In this document: positions 42,414 through 50,862 of the stretch, piece by piece
How positions within the stretch are numbered: position 1 is the first letter of the stretch
Layout of the letters: each line of letters starts with the position of its first letter
DNA from: Pseudarthrobacter sp. C4D7
GTDB taxonomy: Bacteria; Actinomycetota; Actinomycetes; Actinomycetales; Micrococcaceae
Length of the DNA stretch: 64,000 bases
Assembly (NCBI RefSeq): GCF_013359725.1
Contig: NZ_JABFMW010000018.1
Span: forward strand, 1-64,000
Reading direction: 5' to 3'
Translations under genes and position numbers: made by a program
Notes under the pieces: model-generated
What the model was told of the DNA's origin: nothing
Seen by the model: the letters and a program-made list of their open reading frames with translations, nothing else
The model's database searches: none

Positions 42414-42733
42414 TTGCTGTGTCCTTTGATTTTGTAGCCGCCTAAGCCGCTACAGCTTCATCGTTGTGGTGCCCGCCCCGCAGAATCACAGGTTGATCCT
42501 TCGCGACTGCTCCGAAACTATCACCGGCCTAGCAGCCGTTTGGGGATTTGTTTTCAGAAAACGGCAGCGTGTCGCTTGTGTGACTTTCCTCCGGGCATAG
42601 GGCCTCCCTTCGGCGCCAGGCATTCTTTCGTACGTTTACAAACTCGCCGTGTGACAAGCGCAGCTAGGGGCCCCTTGGTAGGGTGTCCCCTTGTTTGACG
42701 GACACAGTCAGGCGCTAAACCAATATTACACAT
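42414..42733. other. Gap with origin-like features, no gene
   Basis: Contains GTAGC...GCTAC near 42436-42455, GTTTTC-a-GAAAAC at 42550-42562, a GGGGCCCC palindrome near 42667 and GTGTCC...GGACAC at 42683-42705. It lies upstream of the RHH-like and rep genes and could hold the origin, but no clear iterons are visible. Confidence 0.45.
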
Positions 42734-42752
42734 CACTGAAATAATTTCAGTG
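42734..42752. promoter_or_regulatory. 19-base palindromic operator, copy 1
   Basis: CACTGAAATAATTTCAGTG is a perfect palindrome about 22 bases before the ImmA-like gene. A near-identical palindrome lies at 45446-45464. The two bracket the ImmA-membrane-PAP2-XRE operon, whose XRE protein is the likely binder. Confidence 0.75.
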
Positions 42753-42774
42753 GCATGTTCGCTGGGGTGAGAAG

Positions 42775-43269
42775 TTGACGGGGAACCAATTGTTAGAACC
42801 TACGGAGTTGTCCCTGCGGACGATCCAGTCCTTGCAGCTGCCGCCTTCTCCAAGTCTCCCGCATCTGATCAGCGCCGTAGAGCGGGCCTACGGCAAGCCG
42901 TTGGAGTTCGACGAAGTCCCGGATGAGGCCCTGGCCGAGGGGGTAACCGGTCGTTGGGTGGATATGCCGGACCGGGGGATTATCCAATATCGCCGCGGTC
43001 ACGCGTTCTGGTGCCGCCATGTCATCCTCCACGAGTTTGGGCACATTCTGCTGGGGCACAAGGGTGAACCAGCTGACGGCCTCCAGTCCGCAGGCTTCTT
43101 TTCTGGAGTCGGTAAGCGTCGCGGGATCAGCTGGATGTGCCGGCCCGCCGCCATCCCCCTGGAAGAGGCCGAGCAGGCGGCGGAAAATCTCGCCTACGCC
43201 CTGGCCCAACGCCTGGTGACAGGTCAGGACGCCTGCGTCTCCGACGCAGAACGGATTTTTGGACTGTGA
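42775..43269 (+). CDS. ImmA/IrrE-family metallopeptidase
   Basis: The 164-residue protein carries the zinc motif HEFGH (86-90) with further acidic residues behind. ImmA-type peptidases cleave XRE-type repressors and so relieve repression on mobile elements. An XRE regulator is encoded in the same operon. The start is TTG at 42775. The stop overlaps the next gene's GTG (GTGA), so both are coupled. The operator palindrome lies upstream. Confidence 0.85.
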   Translation: MTGNQLLEPTELSLRTIQSLQLPPSPSLPHLISAVERAYGKPLEFDEVPDEALAEGVTGRWVDMPDRGIIQYRRGHAFWCRHVILHEFGHILLGHKGEPADGLQSAGFFSGVGKRRGISWMCRPAAIPLEEAEQAAENLAYALAQRLVTGQDACVSDAERIFGL

Positions 43270-44264
43270 TTCAAGCTGCATTCTGGCTGCTGGCCGTTGT
43301 TTTTGCGGCGAGGTTGTACCTCGTGGCACGGCATAACGCGTCGTCGGCGTTTTTGGGGGCCACTGGCGTCGGCGTCGTTGGCCTCTTCTGTACCGGCCAA
43401 ATCGTCCCGGAAAGCACCCTGGACGCTCTGATCGGGGGGACCAACTGGCTGCACCTGGTGAGGAACCTCCTTGTGACCGCAGCAGTGTGGCTGGTCCGGG
43501 AAGGTGTGTTCAGCGCGCTGTCCACCGAACCCGAGGCCAGGCGGCGCGTGGCGCGCAGACCGCTGTTTCTCGCCGCACTCCTGCTGGCCATAACCATCCC
43601 ATTCACCCTGCAATCCTTCGTCCCCACCACGGACGCCTTCATCCCCGAAACCGTTCAGCAGCCCGCTGTCTATGTTTACGCCACGGTCTACATGGCCGTC
43701 CTTGGAGGCCTGGGCCTGTCCGTCCTGCGAGTGAGCATTGGTCCACGAGACAGCCGCACCGTACGCGCAAGCGCCACAGTCGTCGGCATCGGAATGGGCC
43801 TCATGGTCCTGGGCTGTGTCGATGAAATCATCTACATGAGCCTGCGCTTCCTCGGCTTCCAGGGTTCCATAACCGATGTGACGTACATGCTCTTCACACC
43901 CCTCTTCTACAGCGGAATCCTGCTCACTTCGCTGGGACTCGGCATACCGCCTATGGTGCGGCTCTGGCGCAGACTGGCTCTCGTAGATCGTTTCTGGATC
44001 CTCGTGCTCCATTGCAGGTTCCCTGCCGTAAGAAGCACCGCCCAGGCATCGAAGACGCGGTTGTCGGTCGCGGCAGACGTCCTGGGGCCCCGCCCGGCCG
44101 AAAGGCTGTACACCCTGGTTATTGCCATCGGTGACCTCCGCGCTGCAGGCCGGCAAGCAGCTTATTCCCCGCCAGCTGAAAGGGCTCTTGTCCTTGCTCA
44201 GCGGCGGTTGACCAACACATTCGAGCCCCTTGGGCTGGAGCTTAGGAAAAGGGCGGAAATCTAG
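43266..44264 (+). CDS. MAB_1171c-like multi-pass membrane protein
   Basis: The 332-residue protein has about seven membrane helices over residues 1-240 and a cytoplasmic C-terminal domain (VDRFWILVLHCRFPAVRS... ERLYTLVIAIGDL). It matches the MAB_1171c-type putative transporters that are regularly encoded beside ImmA/IrrE peptidases in actinobacteria. The start is GTG, overlapping the ImmA stop. The role may be sensing or transport that controls the peptidase. Confidence 0.75.
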   Translation: MIQAAFWLLAVVFAARLYLVARHNASSAFLGATGVGVVGLFCTGQIVPESTLDALIGGTNWLHLVRNLLVTAAVWLVREGVFSALSTEPEARRRVARRPLFLAALLLAITIPFTLQSFVPTTDAFIPETVQQPAVYVYATVYMAVLGGLGLSVLRVSIGPRDSRTVRASATVVGIGMGLMVLGCVDEIIYMSLRFLGFQGSITDVTYMLFTPLFYSGILLTSLGLGIPPMVRLWRRLALVDRFWILVLHCRFPAVRSTAQASKTRLSVAADVLGPRPAERLYTLVIAIGDLRAAGRQAAYSPPAERALVLAQRRLTNTFEPLGLELRKRAEI

Positions 44265-44882
44265 GTGGCTACAGACACCCAATTCGCAGTCATTACCCCT
44301 TCGGTGATGCAGCGTGTGGCTCGCATTTCAACGGAGGTGGCGCAGCCGCCACTCGTTCTCTCCCTCCTGCTCATTCTCGCTGCAGTGCGAGACGGGGGAG
44401 GAGTCGTTGCCCTGATCCCTGGGCTCGTGGCCGCTGTGACGATCTGCCTGGCGCCTCTGCTGGTAGTGGTGCTTCTTGCCCGTCGTGGGAAACTCACGGA
44501 TCACCACGTGGGGGACAAGAAGCAACGCCGCCCGGTGATGCTGTGGACGCTGGGATCGGCCCTCGTTGGTTGCGGAATACTGACCCTCATCAACACTCCT
44601 GTGGCCGTGTGGGCACTGATTGCCGGCATTCTCGGCGGCATCCTGGCCCTGATTATCGTCAGCCCATTCTGGAAGGTGTCCGGGCACGCCATGACCCTTG
44701 GGGGCGCGACGATTTCCTCGGCCATGCTGTTCGGGGTCTGGTCAATCCCGTTCGTGATTGCCGCGCCTTTGGTGTGCTGGTCAAGGGTGTACCTGAAGGA
44801 TCACACGCTCTCCCAAGTGCTGGCCGGGTTCGTAACAGGCCTTGTCGTATTCGGATCAGCCTGCGCGCTGATTCTGAACTGA
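44265..44882 (+). CDS. PAP2-like membrane phosphatase
   Basis: The 205-residue protein has about six membrane helices and two PAP2-type motifs: SGHAMTLGG and a later SRVYLKDHTLSQVLAG, whose Arg and His would serve catalysis. The usual first KxxxxxxRP motif seems to be KKQRRPVM. It should hydrolyse phospholipid or isoprenoid phosphates at the membrane. The GTG start directly follows the stop of the MAB_1171c-like gene. Confidence 0.75.
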   Translation: MATDTQFAVITPSVMQRVARISTEVAQPPLVLSLLLILAAVRDGGGVVALIPGLVAAVTICLAPLLVVVLLARRGKLTDHHVGDKKQRRPVMLWTLGSALVGCGILTLINTPVAVWALIAGILGGILALIIVSPFWKVSGHAMTLGGATISSAMLFGVWSIPFVIAAPLVCWSRVYLKDHTLSQVLAGFVTGLVVFGSACALILN

Positions 44883-44918
44883 CATAGTATTTTTTCTGAA
44901 CGTTCAGGGTCCCCAGCT

Positions 44919-45434
44919 TTGGAACAGCAGACCGGTACTACGAACGGCCTTGATGCGGCTCCGAGAGCAGGGAAAATGACTGAGGGTACCAACCCCGTTG
45001 ACAGCAGGACTGACCGGGAGGTCTTGGCGTCCAAGCTGCAACTCCTTCTCGACATCGTGCATGCCAAGGATGCCGCCAGCTTCACTTACGACGAGATCCG
45101 CGCCGGCCTGGCTGAACAGGGCTTCAATCTGACGAAGACCCGGTGGCATCGGCTCCTGGCCGGCTCTCCCGACAACCGGTGGGATCCCGACCTGCTGAAA
45201 GCTCTGGCGTACTTCTTCGACGTGGACCCCGACTACTTGCTGCAGCGCAGCGGGCCAGTCCCCGAGCGTGTGGAAGCCGAGCTGCGCCTTATTGAGGCGT
45301 TGCGCATTTCAGAGGTCGAACATTTTGCTGCACGCGTCCTGGGGGAAGTAAACATCGACGCCGTCCGCGCAGTCACTGAGGCCCTGAGAAATCTTCCGGG
45401 CCGGTCGCGGCCTGAAGGCACCACGCACGACTGA
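44919..45434 (+). CDS. XRE-family regulator (EspR-like HTH)
   Basis: The product is about 171 residues (TTG start; an ATG at codon 20 is an alternative). The HTH is in FTYDEIRAGLAEQGFNLTKTRWHRLLAGS, followed by DPDLLKALAYFFDVDPDYLL, close to EspR-type regulators. The C-terminal helices are likely for dimerisation. It ends an operon that begins with an ImmA-like peptidase, its probable inactivator. The palindromes at 42734 and 45446 are the likely targets. Confidence 0.8.
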   Translation: MEQQTGTTNGLDAAPRAGKMTEGTNPVDSRTDREVLASKLQLLLDIVHAKDAASFTYDEIRAGLAEQGFNLTKTRWHRLLAGSPDNRWDPDLLKALAYFFDVDPDYLLQRSGPVPERVEAELRLIEALRISEVEHFAARVLGEVNIDAVRAVTEALRNLPGRSRPEGTTHD

Positions 45435-45445
45435 AAGAAATTCAC

Positions 45446-45464
45446 TACTGAAATTATTTCAGTA
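45446..45464. promoter_or_regulatory. 19-base palindromic operator, copy 2
   Basis: TACTGAAATTATTTCAGTA is a perfect palindrome that matches 42734-42752 at 16 of 19 positions, including both half-site cores ACTGAAAT/ATTTCAGT. It lies 11 bases past the XRE gene's stop; no obvious gene follows closely on the plus strand. Confidence 0.75.
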
Positions 45465-45573
45465 GGATTGGTGCATGCCCCGCTACCTGCAGGCCGCCGA
45501 AAGCCATTCTTCGGCCCGCCCCGACTGTCACCACACAGCCAACGGTAGCCGCAGGTGTAATGGCACGAGGGGG

Positions 45574-45903
45574 CTATTCGCCCCCCGAAGCGACACCCAA
45601 AGCTTCGCCAAGCAGCCTGTATCGCCGCTGGACCTCGTCCCGTGCCAGCAGGTACTGCACCCTCATCCCGTTGCGCTCTTCGGTGGCCGGCGGATCCTGG
45701 GTGGTAATCCCCTCATCGGTAAGCAGTTGCAGATTATGCTTCGCCGTCGCAACTCCGATGTTGAGGCCCGCCGCCACCTCTCCGCGCGTGGCAGGACCGT
45801 TCTGCGCCAGGAATCCAATAATGGCCACCCGCGTCAGGTTCCCGAACGCGTTAATGACCGGCTCCAAATGAGCTGTGGTCTTCGGGTGGGCATACCTGGG
45901 CAT
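45574..45903 (-). CDS. Winged-helix (ArsR-like) regulator
   Basis: The 109-residue protein is an ArsR-type winged helix (LTRVAIIGFLAQNGPATRGEVAAGLNIGVATAKHNLQLLTDEGI). It has no metal-binding Cys cluster. The ATG at 45901-45903 gives the natural length; the frame is open 15 codons further. It is divergent from the transfer operon with a palindrome between, so it probably represses conjugation genes and itself. Confidence 0.75.
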   Translation of the reverse strand: MPRYAHPKTTAHLEPVINAFGNLTRVAIIGFLAQNGPATRGEVAAGLNIGVATAKHNLQLLTDEGITTQDPPATEERNGMRVQYLLARDEVQRRYRLLGEALGVASGGE

Positions 45904-45950
45904 ACCTGCAATCTTGCCGTACCCACGTGTGTGCTCGCATAGCAACACCG

Positions 45951-45975
45951 TAGCGGATAGTTTAATTAACCGCTA
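45951..45975. promoter_or_regulatory. Operator between the regulator and the transfer operon
   Basis: TAGCGG-(13)-CCGCTA with an AT-rich centre (TTTAATTAA) lies between the divergent ArsR-like gene and the transfer genes, about 60 bases from the plus-strand start. Confidence 0.55.
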
Positions 45976-46036
45976 TGCTCGAGGCAGAAGTCAGACGCCA
46001 TCGGGTGAAGACAGATTCAAGTTGGGGGAAAGCACG

Positions 46037-46087
46037 ATGACCAGGTTGCGGTTCGACGCCCGCCGTCACGGCCAGGTTCAGCCGTGA
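46037..46087 (+). CDS. Possible 16-residue leader peptide
   Basis: MTRLRFDARRHGQVQP starts at an ATG preceded by GGGGGAAAGCACG, the best ribosome site in the region, and its stop overlaps the ATG of the transfer lysozyme gene (TGATG). It may couple translation of the operon or be the remnant of a longer gene. Confidence 0.4.
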   Translation: MTRLRFDARRHGQVQP

Positions 46088-47166
46088 TGCAGCGGAGGTC
46101 ACTTGGCCTCGTGGCGCTGATCGTTGTCCCCGGCTTCATCTTCGGGCTGGTCTTTTCCATACTCTTGCTCCTTGCCCCGGCAAAGCCCGCCGCTGCCGAC
46201 TGCGGCCCGACAGTCTCGGTGTCGATCAACGGCGATACCAAGGTCGATGGTTACTCGCAGGAGCAGTTGAAGAACGCTGCGGCGATCATGGGTGCAGGCA
46301 AGGCGCTGAATCTGCCTGTGAAGGGCCAGATGATCAGCGTCATGGTCGCCTTGGGGGAGTCAGGGCTCCGTGTTCTGGACCGTGGCGACGTCGCTGGGCC
46401 GGATTCACGGGGTTTGTTCCAGCAGCGCGGGAATGGGGCGTGGGGATCGTACGCGGATCGGATGGACCCGACCATCAGTGCGACGAACTTTATCAAGGCG
46501 CTGCAGAAGGTGGATGGCTGGGAGCTGCTGGAGCCGACCATTGCCGGCAACAAGGTTCAGCGCAACGCGGACCCGTACCACTATCAGAAGTATTGGCCGG
46601 AGGCCGTGAAACTCGTTCAGGCACTCTCGGACGGCACGTTCTCGCTGGAAGGTGGCGGCTGTGCCATTCCAGGGCAGTCCGGAGCTGGGGATGACTACCC
46701 GTGGAAGAACTCACCGACCTGGATGCAGGCCGGAACGGGCGGAGCGGCGGCGTCGCCGCTGGGCATGTTCTACCGCGAATGCGTGGACTTCGCTCTGTGG
46801 CGGGTCAACCAGCAGATGGGCTCCACCAAAGCACCGTTCAAGTTCCTCAATGGCACCTTCCGCCCGGACGGCCAGGGATTGGGCTCGGCCCTGACCTGGA
46901 AGGCCGGCTGGGACGCCAAGGGCTGGGCCACCGGCAACATTCCCCGGGTCGGCGCGGTCGTTTGGTACGCGCCGGGTGCCGGGGGAGCGGACCCGACCTA
47001 CGGCCACGTCGCCGTGGTCAAGGAAGTCAAGGACAACGGGACCTACGTCGAAGAGGGCTACAACGGCAACGCGCCCCCGGATGACCACAACTACTACACC
47101 CGGACGGTCAGCAACACGGCCCCGTCAGCCTTCCTGTATCTGCCCATCCAAGAGGAGAAGAAGTGA
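46087..47166 (+). CDS. Transfer-associated peptidoglycan hydrolase with CHAP domain
   Basis: The product is 359 residues. A membrane helix at about 8-30 leads to an extracytoplasmic region. Residues 45-170 look like a lysozyme-type domain (VALGESGLRVLDRGD...SRGLFQQR). The C-terminal 150 residues form a CHAP domain with Cys in RECVDFALWRVNQ and His in YGHVAVVKEV. Such two-domain hydrolases open the wall for actinobacterial conjugation systems (VirB1-like). It is the first main gene of the transfer operon. Confidence 0.85.
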   Translation: MQRRSLGLVALIVVPGFIFGLVFSILLLLAPAKPAAADCGPTVSVSINGDTKVDGYSQEQLKNAAAIMGAGKALNLPVKGQMISVMVALGESGLRVLDRGDVAGPDSRGLFQQRGNGAWGSYADRMDPTISATNFIKALQKVDGWELLEPTIAGNKVQRNADPYHYQKYWPEAVKLVQALSDGTFSLEGGGCAIPGQSGAGDDYPWKNSPTWMQAGTGGAAASPLGMFYRECVDFALWRVNQQMGSTKAPFKFLNGTFRPDGQGLGSALTWKAGWDAKGWATGNIPRVGAVVWYAPGAGGADPTYGHVAVVKEVKDNGTYVEEGYNGNAPPDDHNYYTRTVSNTAPSAFLYLPIQEEKK

Positions 47167-47675
47167 AAAAATCCCTGGCACTGACCGCGGCGGTCCTGCT
47201 GTGCACCGCCTGCGCACCGGCAGCGGACACCACACCGGCCCCGGCGACCAGCACGGCTGCCACAGCCTCAGCACCGGTCTCTCTGAGCGCGGACAGCGGC
47301 CCGCAGGCCCCCGATGGCACCGTCCCGGCCACCATCGGCATCAGCTGGGATCAGGCCAGCAAGGACGCCGCCGTAGATACCGCCCAGAAGGCCATGACGG
47401 ACTTCGCCCGCCCGGGCGTGCAGGACAAACAGTGGGCCAACGACCTCGCCCGTTGGCTCACGCCGCAGGCCACCGCCGACTACTCCGCCGTGGATCCCGC
47501 CAATATCCCCGCCACCCGCGTCACCGGCCCCGTGACGCTGACGGTCGATGAGGCGAACGGCTACGGCGTTATGGCGGCCGTGCCAACCGACGCCGGGACC
47601 TACTCCGTGCAGCTGCTCCGCACCGGCCAGGAAGCCCGGTGGAAGGTCAACCGGCTCACGCCGCCCGCGTCCTAA
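47163..47675 (+). CDS. Transfer-operon lipoprotein
   Basis: The 170-residue protein starts MKKSLALTAAVLLCTACAP, a lipoprotein signal with lipobox LCTAC. A Thr/Ala/Pro-rich linker precedes a small domain (ISWDQASKDAAVDTAQKAM... DEANGYGVMAAVP) that may be NTF2-like. It would sit on the outer face of the membrane. The GTG start overlaps the preceding stop. Confidence 0.75.
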   Translation: MKKSLALTAAVLLCTACAPAADTTPAPATSTAATASAPVSLSADSGPQAPDGTVPATIGISWDQASKDAAVDTAQKAMTDFARPGVQDKQWANDLARWLTPQATADYSAVDPANIPATRVTGPVTLTVDEANGYGVMAAVPTDAGTYSVQLLRTGQEARWKVNRLTPPAS

Positions 47676-47719
47676 GCGCCCGCACTTCACCAACCCCGTC
47701 AACGTAAGGAATCAGGTTC

Positions 47720-49177
47720 ATGAGCACCACTCCAACAGAGGTCCTGGCCTTCCCGAACATCAAGGCCATCATCAGCGACAACGGCACCGCCGAGGTCGTC
47801 GTCGCAGGAAACTCCCGCGTCGTCCCGGCAGGGGAGACCCTGCAGGACCTGCGCGACAACGCACTGGCCCTTGTCGTGGCCGAAGCCAAGACGCTGCAGC
47901 GCCCCGTCCGGGTCCGCATTGAGGATCCCGAAGGCCAGGGAGAACTGATCGTCCACCCGGGCGGCAACGTCGAATCCGTCTCCTACGAGCCCCGGCCCGT
48001 CCGCCGCAGAACTGCCGCACCCGCCAGCACTCCCGCTGCGGCCGCCGTCGAAACCAGCGATACCGCTGCAGCGCCAACGCCTGCGGTGAAGCCTGAAGCT
48101 GAGCCGACGGTGGAGCGTCAGCCCTGGCCGCCCCTTCCCGCCGAGACCGCGTTGGCCGAGGACGTGGCGCCGGCGGACGATGAGGCACCGCAGCAGGCTG
48201 CTGCAGCCGATGCGCCAGTGACCCGACGCAGCTTGAAGGAGACCTCCTTCCTGGTCAGCGCCCCTGTGCTGGAGCCGGCCACGCAGGGCTGGCGGGGTGC
48301 GCTTACCCGCCTGGGCTTCCGGATGGACCCCTCAGCGGAGGAACTGTCCGAGCGTGAAGACATCCGCACCGTCAGCCAGCACTGGCCCGGGCCGCGGACC
48401 ATCGCCGTGGTCAACCGCAAGGGCGGGGCCAACAAGACGCCCACGGTTGTGATGCTCTCGGCGATCCTTGCCCGCTACAGCGGCGCCGCAACGGTGGCCT
48501 GGGACAACAACGAATCCCAGGGCACCCTGGGATGGCGGACCGAGAAAGGCGCCCACGACCGCAGCGTCCTGGACCTGATCGATTCCTCCACCGAGCTGCT
48601 GTCACCGTCCACCAACGCGGCCGAGATCGCCAAGTTCGTCCACCACCAGACCGCCGACAAGTTCGACGTGCTGCGCTCGGACGAAAACGAAGAAGGCGAC
48701 CACGAAGTCACCGCCGAGGAAGTGGACATCGCCCACCAGGTCCTCACCCGGTACTACCGACTGGTCATCATGGACTCCGGCAACACCGCCCGGGCAGCGA
48801 ACTGGCGGCGGATGATCGACCACACCAACCAGCTCGTCGTCCCTGTCACCGCCATCGAGGACCGCGCAGAAGCCGCCCGGCTGACCCTGCAGACCCTCGA
48901 ATCCCGTGATGGCCACGACGCCGAGCTGGCGCGCAACGCCGTCGTGATCGTCTCCGAGTCCACCGATGCCAAGCGCAGCATGACCGGCGACGCCCTGAAG
49001 CGCGCGAAAGCCGAGGCGCAGCGGATCGCGGACGGCTTCGAGCCGTTCGTGCGCGCCGTCGTCCGCATCCCGTACGACCCCGCCCTGGTTAACGGGCCGA
49101 TCCGCTACGAAGCCCTCCAGCCCGCCACCCAGCGGGCATGGCTCGCGGCGGCCGCAGCCGTCGCCAAAGGCTTCTAG
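47720..49177 (+). CDS. ParA/MinD-like ATPase of the transfer operon
   Basis: The product is 485 residues. An N-terminal domain of about 90 residues and a Pro/Ala-rich linker precede a MinD/ParA-type ATPase with an unusual deviant Walker A, RKGGANKT, at about 231-238 (the normal GK[T/S] Gly is replaced by Asn) and VIMDSGNTA. Proteins of this type occur in SCO6880-type transfer operons, perhaps positioning the apparatus. The ATG lies just after AAGGAATCAGG. Confidence 0.75.
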   Translation: MSTTPTEVLAFPNIKAIISDNGTAEVVVAGNSRVVPAGETLQDLRDNALALVVAEAKTLQRPVRVRIEDPEGQGELIVHPGGNVESVSYEPRPVRRRTAAPASTPAAAAVETSDTAAAPTPAVKPEAEPTVERQPWPPLPAETALAEDVAPADDEAPQQAAAADAPVTRRSLKETSFLVSAPVLEPATQGWRGALTRLGFRMDPSAEELSEREDIRTVSQHWPGPRTIAVVNRKGGANKTPTVVMLSAILARYSGAATVAWDNNESQGTLGWRTEKGAHDRSVLDLIDSSTELLSPSTNAAEIAKFVHHQTADKFDVLRSDENEEGDHEVTAEEVDIAHQVLTRYYRLVIMDSGNTARAANWRRMIDHTNQLVVPVTAIEDRAEAARLTLQTLESRDGHDAELARNAVVIVSESTDAKRSMTGDALKRAKAEAQRIADGFEPFVRAVVRIPYDPALVNGPIRYEALQPATQRAWLAAAAAVAKGF

Positions 49178-49216
49178 AACAATCCCTACGGAATCTGAGA
49201 GTAGAGAGGAGGAACC

Positions 49217-49816
49217 ATGCAACAGACCCTGAACCCCTGGGTTACCCGCCCCACGGCTGATGAACCGGCTGAGGAAACCCGGGCTGCGGCTGCCCCGCCG
49301 GCGGCGGTCATCAGCACGCCGCTTCGGGGCATGGTCGAACCAGACGCGGCCGACCGGCTGGCGACCCGCAGCATGGCCGGTACAGCCCGTCTCTGGGTTG
49401 TTGGTACGCATGGGGGAGCGGGCGAAAGCCGGATCGCTGACCTCATAGAATCTGCCCGTTCCACAGACCATTGCTGGCCTGTCCTCCCCAGCGGCGCCAA
49501 GCCGCGGGTGCTGCTGGTCTGCCGCGCAGACATGCGGGGCCTGACAACTGCCAGGAACGCGCTCACCCAGTGGGTGTCAGGCGCGGCCCCGCAGGTCGAT
49601 CTCCTCGGCCTCGCCGTCCTTGCAGACGCCCCGGGAAAGACGCCCAAAGCCCTCCGGGACTTCACCGCCCTCGTAGGTGGCGGAGCGCCCCGATTCTGGT
49701 CCTTGCCCTGGGTGGACGCTTGGCGACACACAGATGCCACGGAGCTGCCAGCTGTCCGCGAATATCAGCGCTTCATTACCGACGTGACCGCCCTAGCCAC
49801 GACAACCAACCACTGA
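49217..49816 (+). CDS. DUF6668-like protein
   Basis: The 199-residue protein follows the DUF6668 pattern: LWVVGTHGGAGESRIADL, a degenerate P-loop-like segment, then PRVLLVCRADMRGLTTARNAL. It seems to be a relative of MinD-type proteins without a full ATPase site. The ATG follows GAGAGGAGGAACC. Between the ATPase and the pilin-like gene, it probably modulates the ParA-like partner. Confidence 0.7.
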   Translation: MQQTLNPWVTRPTADEPAEETRAAAAPPAAVISTPLRGMVEPDAADRLATRSMAGTARLWVVGTHGGAGESRIADLIESARSTDHCWPVLPSGAKPRVLLVCRADMRGLTTARNALTQWVSGAAPQVDLLGLAVLADAPGKTPKALRDFTALVGGGAPRFWSLPWVDAWRHTDATELPAVREYQRFITDVTALATTTNH

Positions 49817-49827
49817 AAGGTCTCACC

Positions 49828-50097
49828 ATGAACAGGTTCACCGCACTCACCACGAGCGTCATTCCCAACCCCACCCCCGTCGTCCCCGCGCAGGCAGGCG
49901 GCCTGCTGACCATCCTGAACTGGGCCTCCGGCATCGGCCTGGTCCTGGGCGTCCTGGGCGTCATCATCGTCGGCATCGGCATGGTCATCCAGCTCCAGCG
50001 CGGTGAAGGCGCACAGGCAATCGGCAAGCTCGGCTGGGTCCTCATGGGCTGCATCATCATCACCGGTGCCGCGGGCATCGTCCGCGCCTTCGTCTAA
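49828..50097 (+). CDS. Pilin-like/VirB2-TrbC-like small membrane protein
   Basis: The 89-residue protein has a short N-terminus and two hydrophobic helices at about 27-52 (LTILNWASGIGLVLGVLGVIIVGIG) and 66-86, with a short basic loop between. The position before the VirB6-like gene and the size fit the VirB2-type subunit of gram-positive transfer systems. The ATG follows GAAAGGTCTCACC. Confidence 0.7.
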   Translation: MNRFTALTTSVIPNPTPVVPAQAGGLLTILNWASGIGLVLGVLGVIIVGIGMVIQLQRGEGAQAIGKLGWVLMGCIIITGAAGIVRAFV

Positions 50098-50124
50098 ACC
50101 AGCACCACCAACGGGAGGTTCCGT

Positions 50125-50862
50125 ATGAGCCAGTCAACAGAGAGCACCACCGAAAGCAATCCGTTCACCAAACCCGGCTTCATCATCGCGGCCGCGCTTG
50201 TGGTCACGCTGCTGGCAGCAGGAATTGTCATCTTCCTGCTCCCCAAAGGACAGAGTGACGCACAGCCAGCACCACCAACTCCGGGAACCGGGAGTACGCC
50301 TACTGCCAGCCCCAGCGCCTCTACCGCTGGCAGCAGCGTTTGCGGTCTTCCGACCGCGCCGGAAACATCCCTCGGCGCCGCACCCGAAACCAAATGGGAG
50401 CTGGTAGGAACGATGGCTGCTCCCACCGACCCACAAATTGGTCCGGGAAAGACAGATGCCCAGGGGATCAGGTCTTGCTTCGCCCACACGCCAAAGGGCG
50501 CGCTTTACGCGGCTGTGAACCTTTGGGCTCTGGGCAGTGACCCTTCAAAAGAACGTGCCATCGCCGAACAGCTCGCGGCAAAGGGACCTGGACGCGAGGC
50601 AGGCATGAAAGCGCCCCAGACTCAGGCTCCCGCTTCAGCCGTGAAAATCCAGATCGCCGGATTCAACGTCTCCTATACGGCCAACCAAGCCGTCGTCGAC
50701 TTGGCATTCAAGGCAGACAACGGTGCGCTTGCCTCCGTTCGCACCACGTTGCTTTGGCAGGACGGTGATTGGAAAGGTGTCGTCGCCGATAACGGCGCAC
50801 CGCTGGAAGAACCGCGACAGGTCCGGGACCTGTCCGGCTTTATCCCGTGGAGTGGGGCGTGA
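50125..50862 (+). CDS. Membrane-anchored transfer protein (VirB8/TcpC-like position)
   Basis: The 245-residue protein has one membrane helix at about 19-40, a Pro/Thr/Ser-rich linker and an extracytoplasmic domain (TPKGALYAAVNLWALGSDPSKERAIAEQL... ASVRTTLLWQDGDWKGVV) that looks NTF2-like, as in VirB8 and TcpC. It probably assembles the channel outside the membrane. The stop overlaps the GTG of the VirB6-like gene. Confidence 0.75.
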   Translation: MSQSTESTTESNPFTKPGFIIAAALVVTLLAAGIVIFLLPKGQSDAQPAPPTPGTGSTPTASPSASTAGSSVCGLPTAPETSLGAAPETKWELVGTMAAPTDPQIGPGKTDAQGIRSCFAHTPKGALYAAVNLWALGSDPSKERAIAEQLAAKGPGREAGMKAPQTQAPASAVKIQIAGFNVSYTANQAVVDLAFKADNGALASVRTTLLWQDGDWKGVVADNGAPLEEPRQVRDLSGFIPWSGA

